This document shows positions 25,169-33,867 of a DNA stretch of 64,000 nucleotides, piece by piece (positions within the stretch are counted from its first letter, which is position 1; each line of letters starts with the position of its first letter). The notes beneath the pieces were generated by a model. The model did not search any database and was not told the origin of the DNA. It worked only from the letters and a program-made list of their open reading frames with translations. The DNA is from Ignavibacteriota bacterium (GTDB taxonomy: Bacteria; Bacteroidota; Ignavibacteria; UBA10030; SZUA-254), in the NCBI GenBank assembly GCA_025358305.1, contig JANYJZ010000027.1, positions 1 to 64,000 of the forward strand, written 5' to 3'. A program made the position numbers and the translations under genes.

Positions 25169-27484
25169 ATGAAAAGATCGGTAGTCATGGTCGGACTTTT
25201 ACTGGCCCTCCTTTGCTCCACCCAGGCGGGTACCAACCCGCGCATGGGATTAAAGGACGGCTCGCGCCAAACCTCAAAGACGACAGTGGCCTGGGCCAAG
25301 CAGGCGCTGCAAGGGTTCAGCATGCGCGTGTGGCTTAGCAACCAGATGACAATGGGAATTCAGGCCTGGGACGTCGGCGCTGGCGCCAATATCCCGTTCC
25401 CCCCGCATTACGGCCTCGAGTACCCGGCCGGCACGGGGATCGAGCATCTTTTCGGTGCGGGGCCGTGGTTCGGCGGTATCGAGAACGGCGTCCGCAAGGT
25501 CTCCGAAGGGTATAACGGTGATAATGCGGAAAAATCGTTCCGTCCCGATCCGAAGCATCCTTTGCGTGAGATCTTCTGGACCACGTCGGTGAAGAACGAA
25601 TTGGAGCCCAACAAGAGGGGTTACGACGACGACGGCGACGGCAAGATCGACGAGGATGACCTCGACGGCCTCGACAACGACGGCGACTGGGTCCTCGCCC
25701 TTGACGACGTCGGAGCTGACGGCATACCCGATTCTATGGAAAGTGGATGCAAGGGGGGCTACAATGCCCTCTCGAATCCCGATCCGGCGAACGATGATTA
25801 TTTGCCGGCCGTGATCGACGCCTGCCATCCGGACGGATTGGGGAACTTCCGGCGGAAGAATGACAAAGATGTCTATACCGAAAACAACGGCATCCCCGAC
25901 CACGGGGAACCGCACGTCGACGAGGATTACGCCGCGATCTCGGACCACGACCTCTATTGCTCCGCGACCGATACGATCCCGTTCTCCGGTCATTTCCCTC
26001 TTGGGGTCAAGGTGATCCAGAAATCGTATGCATGGTCGGGCGAGTTCGCCGAAGGCGTCCTGCCATTCGACTACACCTTCATCAACATCGGCCACAGCGT
26101 TATCTCGGGAAGCTACGTAGGGTTCTTCGCCGACATGGACGTCGGCCCGACGAATATCGGCAACTACTTCCAGCATGACTACGCATGCTATTTCGAATCA
26201 CTGCGCTGCGCCTTCATCCATAACCCCGTCGACCGGGGTTCAACGCCGCTCGGCATCGTCGTCCTCCAGACGCCGAAACCGCTCGATCAGCTCAAGTACA
26301 TCTTCAAGTGGTTCGATTTTGCGAACCCGACGCCCGGAACGCTCGACTCGACGCTCTATGCATGGATGAGCGGCGCGGCGTTCCCCACGCAGCTCATCGC
26401 TCCGTGCCAGTCGCCGACGAGCCCGACGGACACGCGTTTCTTCTTCTCGTTCGGACCGTTCGACGATTTTAAACCGGGAGACTCGCTGAGGATCTCGATC
26501 GCGCTCGTCGGCGGTGACGGCGTCGATGAAGGCCCGAACAATCTGAAGTCCAATGCCGAGAAGGCGATCAAGCTGCACGCGCGCGGATACCGCGCTCCCG
26601 TCATTCCGCCTGCTCCGAAGCTCGCGGTGACCGAGGGCTTCCGGAAGATCACGCTGAAATGGGGGAAGTCCGTCGGCCTCCCCGATCCCGTCGAAGGCTC
26701 ATGGGACGATTCGAGCAAGCTCGCGGGAGGGTATCCCGATACGAGCTGGCGCCGGATCAATCCGCCGTGCAATCCGCCCCATGTCTGCGTAGGAGGGGCC
26801 CTTCCCGGCGGCAGGATCTTCGAAGGCTACAGGCTCTACCGCAGCCAAGATCCCGGGGATACGCCCGCGCCGAACTCCTGGACGCTCCTGAAGCAGTATG
26901 ACATCCCGGATGATTCGTACGGCTACAATGTCGGACTCAAGGAGGAATTTGTCGACTCCAATCTCGCCACCGGACAGCGCTACTGGTACTCGGTGACGTC
27001 ATTCGGCATCCCGGACCTCTCGCTCATCGAGCGCCCGCTGCAGGACGGCACGGTCATCTTCGACAGTCTCTTCTCGGACCCGCTTGAATCGGCGAAGGAA
27101 GATGCCAAAGTGAAGGTGGACCTTGAGTTTGCCGCCTCCAACGATCTTGGCCATGTGCTCGTGGTGCCGAACCCGTACAGACTCAATCAGGACTACACGT
27201 TCGAGAACGGCGGCTGGGAAGGCCCCGCGTCGGACTGGCAGGAGAAGTTCCGGCTGATCCGTTTCATCCATCTTCCGCGCAAGTGCACCATCAGGGTGTT
27301 CACGCTTGTCGGCGACCAGGTCGTCACCTTGCACTTTGAGGCGGACGCCGGCAAGCCCGATGCCGGCCAGCTCGACTGGAACCTACTCAGTGAAAGCGGG
27401 AGAACCCTTGCGAGCGGCCTCTACATCTTCTCTGTGGAATCTGATCTCGGTACGCAGATTGGCAAATTTGCTCTTATACGTTGA
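25169..27484 (+). CDS. Secreted calcium-binding cargo protein with sorting-type tail, module 1
   Basis: Secreted protein of 771 residues, close paralogue of the product at 3178-5418. Order: signal peptide; conserved N-terminal segment (GFSMRVWLSNQMTMG, GAGPWFGGIENGVRK); Asp-rich calcium-binding stretch (DDDGDGKIDEDDLDG, LDNDGDWVLALDDVG); a Cys-containing loop (SMESGCKGGYNALSNPDP) shared with the paralogue; a fibronectin-III-like region; and a C-terminal domain from VVPNPYRLNQDYTF to LASGLYIFSVES...GKFALIR, a probable sorting domain. ATG at 25169 is preferred over a TTG six codons earlier because it opens the signal peptide and has AAGGGA upstream. It is directly between a TonB receptor and a PorV-type barrel, the best context clue to surface assembly. 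No enzymatic motif is visible, so it is more likely a structural or binding protein. Confidence 0.75.
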   Translation: MKRSVVMVGLLLALLCSTQAGTNPRMGLKDGSRQTSKTTVAWAKQALQGFSMRVWLSNQMTMGIQAWDVGAGANIPFPPHYGLEYPAGTGIEHLFGAGPWFGGIENGVRKVSEGYNGDNAEKSFRPDPKHPLREIFWTTSVKNELEPNKRGYDDDGDGKIDEDDLDGLDNDGDWVLALDDVGADGIPDSMESGCKGGYNALSNPDPANDDYLPAVIDACHPDGLGNFRRKNDKDVYTENNGIPDHGEPHVDEDYAAISDHDLYCSATDTIPFSGHFPLGVKVIQKSYAWSGEFAEGVLPFDYTFINIGHSVISGSYVGFFADMDVGPTNIGNYFQHDYACYFESLRCAFIHNPVDRGSTPLGIVVLQTPKPLDQLKYIFKWFDFANPTPGTLDSTLYAWMSGAAFPTQLIAPCQSPTSPTDTRFFFSFGPFDDFKPGDSLRISIALVGGDGVDEGPNNLKSNAEKAIKLHARGYRAPVIPPAPKLAVTEGFRKITLKWGKSVGLPDPVEGSWDDSSKLAGGYPDTSWRRINPPCNPPHVCVGGALPGGRIFEGYRLYRSQDPGDTPAPNSWTLLKQYDIPDDSYGYNVGLKEEFVDSNLATGQRYWYSVTSFGIPDLSLIERPLQDGTVIFDSLFSDPLESAKEDAKVKVDLEFAASNDLGHVLVVPNPYRLNQDYTFENGGWEGPASDWQEKFRLIRFIHLPRKCTIRVFTLVGDQVVTLHFEADAGKPDAGQLDWNLLSESGRTLASGLYIFSVESDLGTQIGKFALIR

Positions 27485-27508
27485 GCTCAAAAGAAGGAGA
27501 ATCTGAGC

Positions 27509-28453
27509 ATGAAGAAGGTTAATGTTGTCGCAGTGTTCGGGGTCGCCCTTATCCTCGCGCTTGTCGCGTGCGGCTCGGCGGTGGCGGGGAACCGTTCAGG
27601 CGCGGTGTCCTTGCAATTCCTGAAGATCCCGGTGAGCAGCCGGTCGATCGGCATGGGTGGGGCGTCGGTGGCACTGGCCGAGGGAGCGAATTCCCTCGCA
27701 TTCAACCCGGCCGGGATCCTCAACATCGAGGACATCGGCGTCGGGATGACGCACACCTCCTGGCTCGCCGATATCCAGCATTCGTTCATTGGAGTCGTGC
27801 GCCACTTCCCCGGATTCGGGAGCGTCGGCATCGGACTCATCTCCCTGACGACCGATGAGATGAAAGAGACCACGCCGCAGTTCCCGGACGGGACCGGTCG
27901 GACGTTCCGGGCGTCGGAATACGCGCTGAGCCTCTCGTATGCCCGGCAGGTGACCGACCAGTTCCGGTTCGGTCTCTCAGGGAAGATCATCAAGTCGTAC
28001 CTCTTCAACACGGAGTACGGTGCGTCGACGTTCGCCTTTGACATCGGCACGCTCTACGACATCCCGGCCTTGCGCTCGCGACTCGGCGTCTCGGTGACGA
28101 ATATCGGCAAGGACATCATGTACATCGAGGAGATATACTCCCTCCCCACGTCCCTGAAGTTCGGCGTGGCGGTCGATGTCCTCAAGGACGAGCAGAACTC
28201 GATCGTTACGACGATGATGATCACCCGGTACAACGACGCTGACGAGCAGTACAACGTCGGTGCCGAGTACGAGTTCAATCATATGTTCGACCTCAGAGCC
28301 GGGTACAAGTTCTTCTACGATCAGGAGGACGTGACGGCGGGGTTCGGTATCAAGACCAAGGCCCTTGGATTCAACGGGACGTTGGACTACGGCTACAACA
28401 ACTTCAAATACTTACCAGGCACGCATTCGTTCACCATCGAACTGCAATTCTAG
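27509..28453 (+). CDS. PorV/PorQ-like outer-membrane barrel, module 1
   Basis: Outer-membrane protein of 314 residues of the PorV/UPF0164 type. The signal peptide is followed by the family signature at the start of the barrel: FLKIPVSSRSIGMGGASVAL, then EGANSLAFNPAGI, the 'NPAG' motif. Amphipathic strands follow and the chain ends in Phe (SFTIELQF), the usual barrel C-terminus. In type IX secretion PorV captures cargo by its C-terminal sorting domain and passes it to the PorU transpeptidase. The gene follows directly after a cargo protein with such a tail, 24 bases apart, with an AAGGAG site. A dedicated role for this cargo is inferred. A paralogue is at 51974-53008. Confidence 0.85.
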   Translation: MKKVNVVAVFGVALILALVACGSAVAGNRSGAVSLQFLKIPVSSRSIGMGGASVALAEGANSLAFNPAGILNIEDIGVGMTHTSWLADIQHSFIGVVRHFPGFGSVGIGLISLTTDEMKETTPQFPDGTGRTFRASEYALSLSYARQVTDQFRFGLSGKIIKSYLFNTEYGASTFAFDIGTLYDIPALRSRLGVSVTNIGKDIMYIEEIYSLPTSLKFGVAVDVLKDEQNSIVTTMMITRYNDADEQYNVGAEYEFNHMFDLRAGYKFFYDQEDVTAGFGIKTKALGFNGTLDYGYNNFKYLPGTHSFTIELQF

Positions 28454-28486
28454 CACGTACGATCGAGATATATCTTGGAGAATCTG

Positions 28487-30289
28487 ATGAAAATGCTTTT
28501 CTTGAAATTCATGTTGTTGCTCTTGGTCTGTTTGCTCTTCTTGGCAGGTTGCGAACTTCAGACGGATACGCCGAGAAAGATCCCACCGAGCGTCATCGGT
28601 AAGGATCTTATCATCGACGAGGTCTTTGTGCTCCCCCCGTCGAAGTACTACGCGTATTCATGGATCGAGATCTTCAACCCGAGCACGAGATCCATCCCCT
28701 GGTTCAATGAGTCGTTTCCCATCACGGCGCACGTCGCCGGAAACAACGGCGCGCTTCTGCGTACCGACAACGACGGAGACCTCTGGACGGATGTCTACAG
28801 CGGCTCCGAGTCGTTCCGCGGCATCTTCTTCTCGTACCCGGACACGGGATTCGCCGTCGGATCCGACGGTGCGATCAAGATCATCCATCATCACAAGGAC
28901 GGCACGTTCGACTACCTCGACCCGGCGACGGTCCCGGCCATCCCTGCGGGATCCTTTCTGCGGAGCATCTCTGGTCCGTTGATCTCCCCGACGGTCTTTA
29001 CCGTCGGCGACAACGGTCTCATCCTCCGGTCGACGAATCGGGGAGGGATCTGGGCGACTCCGTTGAACGGAAGCGGCACGACGAAGCGCCTCAACTCGGT
29101 CTACTTTGAGTCGTTCGTGGCGACCTACGTCGCGGGCGATTCCGGACTCATCATGAAGTCTCCCCGGACGAACCAGTGGGACCAGAACGTCCTTCAGGAC
29201 CCGTACTCGCACCGGAATTTCTACGGCATCGCGTCCCAAGGCACGACGGAGATCGCGGTCGGCGATTCCGGGTCGATCCTCGTCAGCCGCAATGGCGGAG
29301 GCCCTCCGACCGGAACGTGGCTCCCTGACACCAGCAACGTCACTTCCGCGCTCCGGGCGGTCTATTACAACCGGGGTATCAACCGGGCCTGGGTCGTCGG
29401 CGACGACGGCGTCATCCTGAGTTCCGTCGATTCGCTCAAGACCTGGGTCCCGCAGATCAGCGGGACATCGAGCTCCCTGCGCGCGGTCGCGTTCGCCGAC
29501 AGCTCCAACGGGTGGGCGGTCGGCACTGGCGGCGTCATCGTACACACGACCAATGGTGGCGGTAAGTGGACGCTCCAGGAGAGCGGCACGACCGAGGACC
29601 TCTATTCGATCTTTCTCAATCCCCCGTCGATCCGTGTTCGCGACAGGCTCGTCGTGGAGATGCACGCGAAACGCAAGGTGTTCTTCATCGACCAGACCGC
29701 CCCGTTCGTAGCGGGCGTGAATCCGAACTTTGATTTTATCGTTTCGACCGACACGGGATCCGTCTTCTACGATCCGGGGCTTCTGCGCGACCTGACTCAA
29801 GGCTTCTTCAAAGCGCCCGACCCGGTCCCTCCCCAAGGCTGGGTCATCATCAACAGCGACAGCATCAAGTTTCAGGACCACTCGAACGTCGGACCGGGCC
29901 ATCCGCAGCAGGTCAATTTCGCCATCAGTTTCACGGACACGGCGCTCTTCCGCGCGCGCGGCGTTCTCTGGGACCTTCTCGAGTCGGGTGAGGTTCGCCT
30001 CATCAGGATCTTCAGGAAGGAGATCAAGGGGACCGGCGAGGTGGTCGGACCCCAGAGTACGGACGTCGTCGATGTTGTTCGCTGGGGCGGCTATCGCCCT
30101 GACCCTGCGGTGACGCCGCCGGAGCTCCAATTCCCGAACAATGTGCCGGCCGGCTTCATCCCTGAATGGTACTCGCTCTCACGGTATGTCAACGACCTTG
30201 GGGGGGATGTGAACACGATCAGCACCTCAGCGTCATTCTACATGTCGAATCAACCCATCCCGGGCTGGTACAGCCAGAGAGCAAAGTAA
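28487..30289 (+). CDS. Lipoprotein with YCF48-like propeller inside a lamin-tail-like domain
   Basis: Lipoprotein of 600 residues with the lipobox LFLAGC. The mature N-terminus has the first strands of a lamin-tail-like fold (IIDEVFVLPPSKYYAYSWIEIFNPSTRS), typical of 'xIExxNP' lamin-tail domains. The middle (about 75-380) is a beta-propeller of YCF48-like repeats: AGNNGALLRTDNDGDLWT, TVGDNGLILRSTNRGGIW, AVGTGGVIVHTTNGGGKWT. The C-terminal 200 residues again look like lamin-tail strands (EVRLIRIFRKEI, VVDVVRWGGYRPDP), so the propeller appears to be inserted in the lamin-tail domain. ATG at 28487 is chosen over a TTG at 28475 because of TTGGAG upstream. Last gene of the operon, followed by a strong terminator. 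Probably a surface-bound binding protein of module 1. Confidence 0.7.
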   Translation: MKMLFLKFMLLLLVCLLFLAGCELQTDTPRKIPPSVIGKDLIIDEVFVLPPSKYYAYSWIEIFNPSTRSIPWFNESFPITAHVAGNNGALLRTDNDGDLWTDVYSGSESFRGIFFSYPDTGFAVGSDGAIKIIHHHKDGTFDYLDPATVPAIPAGSFLRSISGPLISPTVFTVGDNGLILRSTNRGGIWATPLNGSGTTKRLNSVYFESFVATYVAGDSGLIMKSPRTNQWDQNVLQDPYSHRNFYGIASQGTTEIAVGDSGSILVSRNGGGPPTGTWLPDTSNVTSALRAVYYNRGINRAWVVGDDGVILSSVDSLKTWVPQISGTSSSLRAVAFADSSNGWAVGTGGVIVHTTNGGGKWTLQESGTTEDLYSIFLNPPSIRVRDRLVVEMHAKRKVFFIDQTAPFVAGVNPNFDFIVSTDTGSVFYDPGLLRDLTQGFFKAPDPVPPQGWVIINSDSIKFQDHSNVGPGHPQQVNFAISFTDTALFRARGVLWDLLESGEVRLIRIFRKEIKGTGEVVGPQSTDVVDVVRWGGYRPDPAVTPPELQFPNNVPAGFIPEWYSLSRYVNDLGGDVNTISTSASFYMSNQPIPGWYSQRAK

Positions 30290-30310
30290 CCTTCCCACAT
30301 CGTCACGAAA

Positions 30311-30342
30311 AAGCCGAGGGCATCCGCCCTCGGCTTTTTTTT
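30311..30342 (+). terminator. Rho-independent terminator of module 1 operon
   Basis: A 10-bp stem (AAGCCGAGGG/CCCTCGGCTT) with a six-base loop is followed by eight T residues. It lies 20 bases after the stop of the last gene. Confidence 0.93.
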
Positions 30343-30412
30343 GCCCCGATTGTTCTCACGCGTCATTTCCTCTCCGGCGGGGGGGAGGTGAGAACATGCG
30401 CCCGCCTTCGAT

Positions 30413-33400
30413 TCAGTCGCTCAGATGAACGTGCATCAACCGGTTCGGCTCGAAAAGGTCGATGTAGCGTTTCGAACCCTCGTCGCCGAATGGGCACTGC
30501 ACGCCGAAGAGGATCCCGAGCGCGTCGCCGGAGCGGAGCGTGAGACCAAGGAACTCGTTCCTCGGCACGATTACCGTCATCCGGTAGCGCCCCTGCGCGT
30601 GCGTGAGGGATGACTTGAGGCGGATCGTGTCCGAGAGGCTCTTGTCCATGAAGGGCCAGGAGGAGGGATCGGTGGCGTTGAAGATCTGCACCGACGCTGT
30701 GAGCGTGTTCCCCGCGCCGGGCGTCAGGAGGATGAGATAGTTCCCGCGCCCCTGAAACCAGCCGTCCGCCCCGGCGTCGAGCATGATCTTGACGGGGCGG
30801 GCCTTGTCAAGTTCACACGCGATCGTGAGCGTCGAATCATCCCACCAGGAAGAAAGCGACGCGCGGACCGACGTGTCGGCGAGCGTCCCGATGAGGTTCG
30901 CGTTCCTTGCGAATGAAAGCCGGTGGATGAACGGCTGCTCCGGATAGCAGGGATACGGGTCGCGGTCGTCCGTAAGCCCGTCGCCGTCGGTATCGGCCTT
31001 CGTGAGGTCCGGGAAGATCTTCTTGGCGCCGTACGTCTCGCCCCACCCTTCGGTGATCCAGTTTGACGTCAGGAGTTCCTGAAGGTCCGAAACGCCGTCG
31101 CCGTCCGAATCGGCGCGCGTCGAGTCGCTTCCCAAGCGCACCTCGTCCAAGGGGAGCCCTGGGGCGTTGTCGGGGATGCCGTCCATGTCGGCGTCGCGGG
31201 CTTCGGCGAGCGTGGTGTATTTGAGATCGGTCCACTCCTCGTCCGGAACCATCCGGATGATGTCCGCGTTCGCGTCGAAGTGCTCGCCCGAGGCGCTCGC
31301 GGTCCCGATGGTGGGGGAGATGTGGTTGAACCAGTATTCGGGATAGCCGCTCACCATGAAGATGTCGTCAAGCTGGTGGTTGAACTCGTGGACCATGAGC
31401 CAGTTGTTCCCGGCGTTGTGGTCCTTGCGCGTCACGTCCCACCAGGAGATGCCGTACCCTTTCCCCGTGCCGACGCCGTTGGTGAACCCGCCCCCTCTCC
31501 CGTAGAGCATGTAGCGGTGGAGCGTCGTGTCGTACGTCTGGACGCAGGGGAGATAGAGGAAACTGCTGTAGGAACTTACCGAGCGCCCGTTCTTGGCGAG
31601 CGTGCTCGCAAGAAGCGACTCCTTCGGCGGGTACCACCAATCGCTCCCATAGACTTCGCTCCGCTTGAGAGGGTCAGTGACGACCACGAAGTCGACGTCG
31701 AGGAAGAGCCGCATGCCGCTCTGGATCCAGTAGAAGCGCACGCCATCGCGGATCTGCGCCTTGATCCGTTCCACCTCGGAAGCGGAGAGAGCAGAGGAGA
31801 GAGTTCCGGAAGGTCCCGGTGTTCTGTCGTCGGCAACGTTCGTGAAGATGACCGCGGCCATTGGGAGGCGGGAGTACTGTTTCGCCTTCGGGGTGCCGGT
31901 GGTTGTGAAGGAAAAGTTTCCCCCGAATTTCGAATACGGCACGGTCAAGGCTCCCGGTTTGATCTGAAAATGGTACGTCGTCGACGGCCGGAGGTTTTTG
32001 ACCACGAACTGCGGAGTCACACCGCGGACCGACAACGAGTGAGCAGTCGGTTTGAGAGCTCCGGAGAGTGTGTCGGAGAACCGAACTGCCGGATACGAGC
32101 CCGCCATGTTCGTCCAGCGGATCTCGGCGGCGAGTGGGTCGCCGGATGTGAACAGGACAACGGGCAACGGGTCGGTGAGCGCCGGATCGGTGATGATGAC
32201 CCTCGAACCAATGTAGTCGCCGATGTAGACTCTTCCTTTGTGATCAAATCCGATCCCTTCGGGAAAAATATATCCGATGCTCCTCCCGAGAAGTGTGTGG
32301 AGAAGGGTCCCGTCGAGACTATAGGCCCGTACTTGATTGACGACCGAGAGATAGATCGTATCATTGCGGACCGCGATGCAGCGCCCCTCGCCGCCGCCGT
32401 ACGAAATGGAGCGGATCCAATGGGTCTTCGCTCCGTCCCAACGGTAGCATTCAATTTGGCTGAGGCCCGCGTTGAGGACAAAGATGCTGTCTCCCTGGAG
32501 CGCAATGTCCGACGGAGATTTCAATCTGTCGCTCCCGAACTCCGAGAGCGACCGGAGGCTGTCATCAAAGACCTGAACGCGGTTATTCTTCCGTTCCACG
32601 ACAAAGATGCGCCGGTTCGCGTTTGCCGCGACCGCGCAAGGCTCGTCGAGGGTCCCGAGGGACTTGCCCTTCCAGCCGGCGGATGCCTTCCACGCGTATG
32701 TGCGGCTGTCGAACAGGTGGACCTGGCTCGCTCCGCGGTCGGTGACGACAATCGTCACGCTGTCGACAAAAGCGACAGCTGTCGGGTCGACGAGGACTCC
32801 TTTCGGAGAGAGCGGAACAACTGTCCGGTCCCTGAAGGTGACCTGACCCATTCCACGAACAAGACCGAGCCGTGCATCGGGTATCAGGAGCTCTCCATTC
32901 GGTTCTGCGGGCGGCGGCGGACCGGGTATCACGGCGAAATGGCCGATCCAGTCGTGCCCCTCCCAGCCAACTGCGAACGGATCGTTCGAATGGAGTTTGC
33001 GCACGGCCACCGAATTGAACCGGACGCTTCCGGCGGAACTCTGTAGTCCGATATAACCGCCGCCGTAATGCATCGGGATCTCTCCGTCGAAGATCGGGGT
33101 CCCGTCAAGCCGGATCGTCCAGGATTGGGTCTCCCGGTTCACCCGCAGGAGAAGCGTGTGGCTCTTTCCGGGGACCAGAAGCGCCGCCTTCGTGGAGACC
33201 GTGCCGGTGAACTCCCCGCCTTGAAAATACCCGGCAAGGAACGTCGTTCCGCCGTCGAAGCGCGCCATCTGCGCGTACGCCGTCTCGTCAACCCGCCGCG
33301 AGGCGAAGATGAACCCAACCCCCGGATCTCCCGAGACCTGCTCAAAGGCCGCCTCGAACTCGAATGAACTGTCCATGTACATGTCGAGCATCGATGCGCA

Positions 33401-33592
33401 GTCGTATTCCGCGGAGGTCTGTTCGTACTGGCCGCCGCGCATGTGCCAATTACCCTTCACGATGTGCCAATTCGGTCTCCCGTCGGATCCGTCCGGAGCG
33501 CTCTTGAATGAGTCGCTGAATGTGGTGCGCGACGGCTGACCGATCAGGCCGGAGACCGCAGCAAGCATGAGGAAGAGGAGCATGGATCTCAT
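30413..33592 (-). CDS. Modular secreted HExxH metalloprotease with NHL, calcium repeats and CBM9-like domain
   Basis: Secreted protein of 1059 residues. From the N-terminus: signal peptide; a concanavalin/laminin-G-like domain (about 25-190, HIVKGNWHMRGGQYEQTSAEY); NHL propeller repeats (about 240-420, PCAVAANANRRIFVVERKNN); a fibronectin-III domain (about 440-550); a peptidase region with HEFNH near residue 733, the zinc motif of HExxH proteases; three thrombospondin-3-like calcium repeats (DADMDGIPDN, DSDGDGVSDLQE, DTDGDGLTDDRD, about 800-880); and a C-terminal CBM9-like domain (about 905-1059). The reading frame extends upstream through the tRNA gene, but translation should start at ATG 33592, which opens the signal peptide. 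No sorting-type tail is present. Minus-strand single gene between the tRNA and the module 1 terminator. Peptide substrate unknown. Confidence 0.78.
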   Translation of the reverse strand: MRSMLLFLMLAAVSGLIGQPSRTTFSDSFKSAPDGSDGRPNWHIVKGNWHMRGGQYEQTSAEYDCASMLDMYMDSSFEFEAAFEQVSGDPGVGFIFASRRVDETAYAQMARFDGGTTFLAGYFQGGEFTGTVSTKAALLVPGKSHTLLLRVNRETQSWTIRLDGTPIFDGEIPMHYGGGYIGLQSSAGSVRFNSVAVRKLHSNDPFAVGWEGHDWIGHFAVIPGPPPPAEPNGELLIPDARLGLVRGMGQVTFRDRTVVPLSPKGVLVDPTAVAFVDSVTIVVTDRGASQVHLFDSRTYAWKASAGWKGKSLGTLDEPCAVAANANRRIFVVERKNNRVQVFDDSLRSLSEFGSDRLKSPSDIALQGDSIFVLNAGLSQIECYRWDGAKTHWIRSISYGGGEGRCIAVRNDTIYLSVVNQVRAYSLDGTLLHTLLGRSIGYIFPEGIGFDHKGRVYIGDYIGSRVIITDPALTDPLPVVLFTSGDPLAAEIRWTNMAGSYPAVRFSDTLSGALKPTAHSLSVRGVTPQFVVKNLRPSTTYHFQIKPGALTVPYSKFGGNFSFTTTGTPKAKQYSRLPMAAVIFTNVADDRTPGPSGTLSSALSASEVERIKAQIRDGVRFYWIQSGMRLFLDVDFVVVTDPLKRSEVYGSDWWYPPKESLLASTLAKNGRSVSSYSSFLYLPCVQTYDTTLHRYMLYGRGGGFTNGVGTGKGYGISWWDVTRKDHNAGNNWLMVHEFNHQLDDIFMVSGYPEYWFNHISPTIGTASASGEHFDANADIIRMVPDEEWTDLKYTTLAEARDADMDGIPDNAPGLPLDEVRLGSDSTRADSDGDGVSDLQELLTSNWITEGWGETYGAKKIFPDLTKADTDGDGLTDDRDPYPCYPEQPFIHRLSFARNANLIGTLADTSVRASLSSWWDDSTLTIACELDKARPVKIMLDAGADGWFQGRGNYLILLTPGAGNTLTASVQIFNATDPSSWPFMDKSLSDTIRLKSSLTHAQGRYRMTVIVPRNEFLGLTLRSGDALGILFGVQCPFGDEGSKRYIDLFEPNRLMHVHLSD

Positions 33593-33636
33593 GGGGTGTC
33601 GGGGGGGAAGAGTGGGGGAAAGGGAGGAGGAACAAG

Positions 33637-33722
33637 TGCTGAAGGTGGGAGTTGAACCCACACCCGGGGTAAGCCGGACTGGATTTTGAGTCCAGCGCGT
33701 CTGCCAGTTTCGCCACTTCAGC
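33637..33722 (-). tRNA. tRNA-Leu (anticodon CAA)
   Basis: Reads on the minus strand from GCTGAAG to CTTCAGC plus discriminator A. The acceptor stem is 7 bp. The anticodon arm CTGGA-CTCAAAA-TCCAG gives anticodon CAA (plus-strand 33686-33688), which decodes UUG. A long variable arm and the T-arm sequence GGTTCAACTCC are present. The 86-base length is right for tRNA-Leu. CCA is not encoded. Confidence 0.95.
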
Positions 33723-33827
33723 ATGAAAAGAACATGCATTCGTTTCTCGCGCGGTGAGCAAAGCGCTCGTGAAGAATACGTGGGGAGAAATATACACAAA
33801 TACCCCCTCAATTTCAACGCGTGCGCG

Positions 33828-33856
33828 TTGAATCCTTCTGTTTTTTTCTGTATCTT
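33828..33856 (+). promoter_or_regulatory. Predicted promoter of the TPR gene
   Basis: TTGAAT, a 17-base spacer and TATCTT (33851-33856). The ATG of the TPR gene lies only 12 bases after the -10 box and no ribosome binding site is seen, which would imply a nearly leaderless message. Confidence 0.5.
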
Positions 33857-33867
33857 GCCAGCATCCT

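Noticed and set aside
33593-33817. N-terminal extension of the metalloprotease reading frame upstream of 33592
   Set aside because: It runs across the tRNA-Leu gene on the same strand. The true signal peptide begins at 33592.
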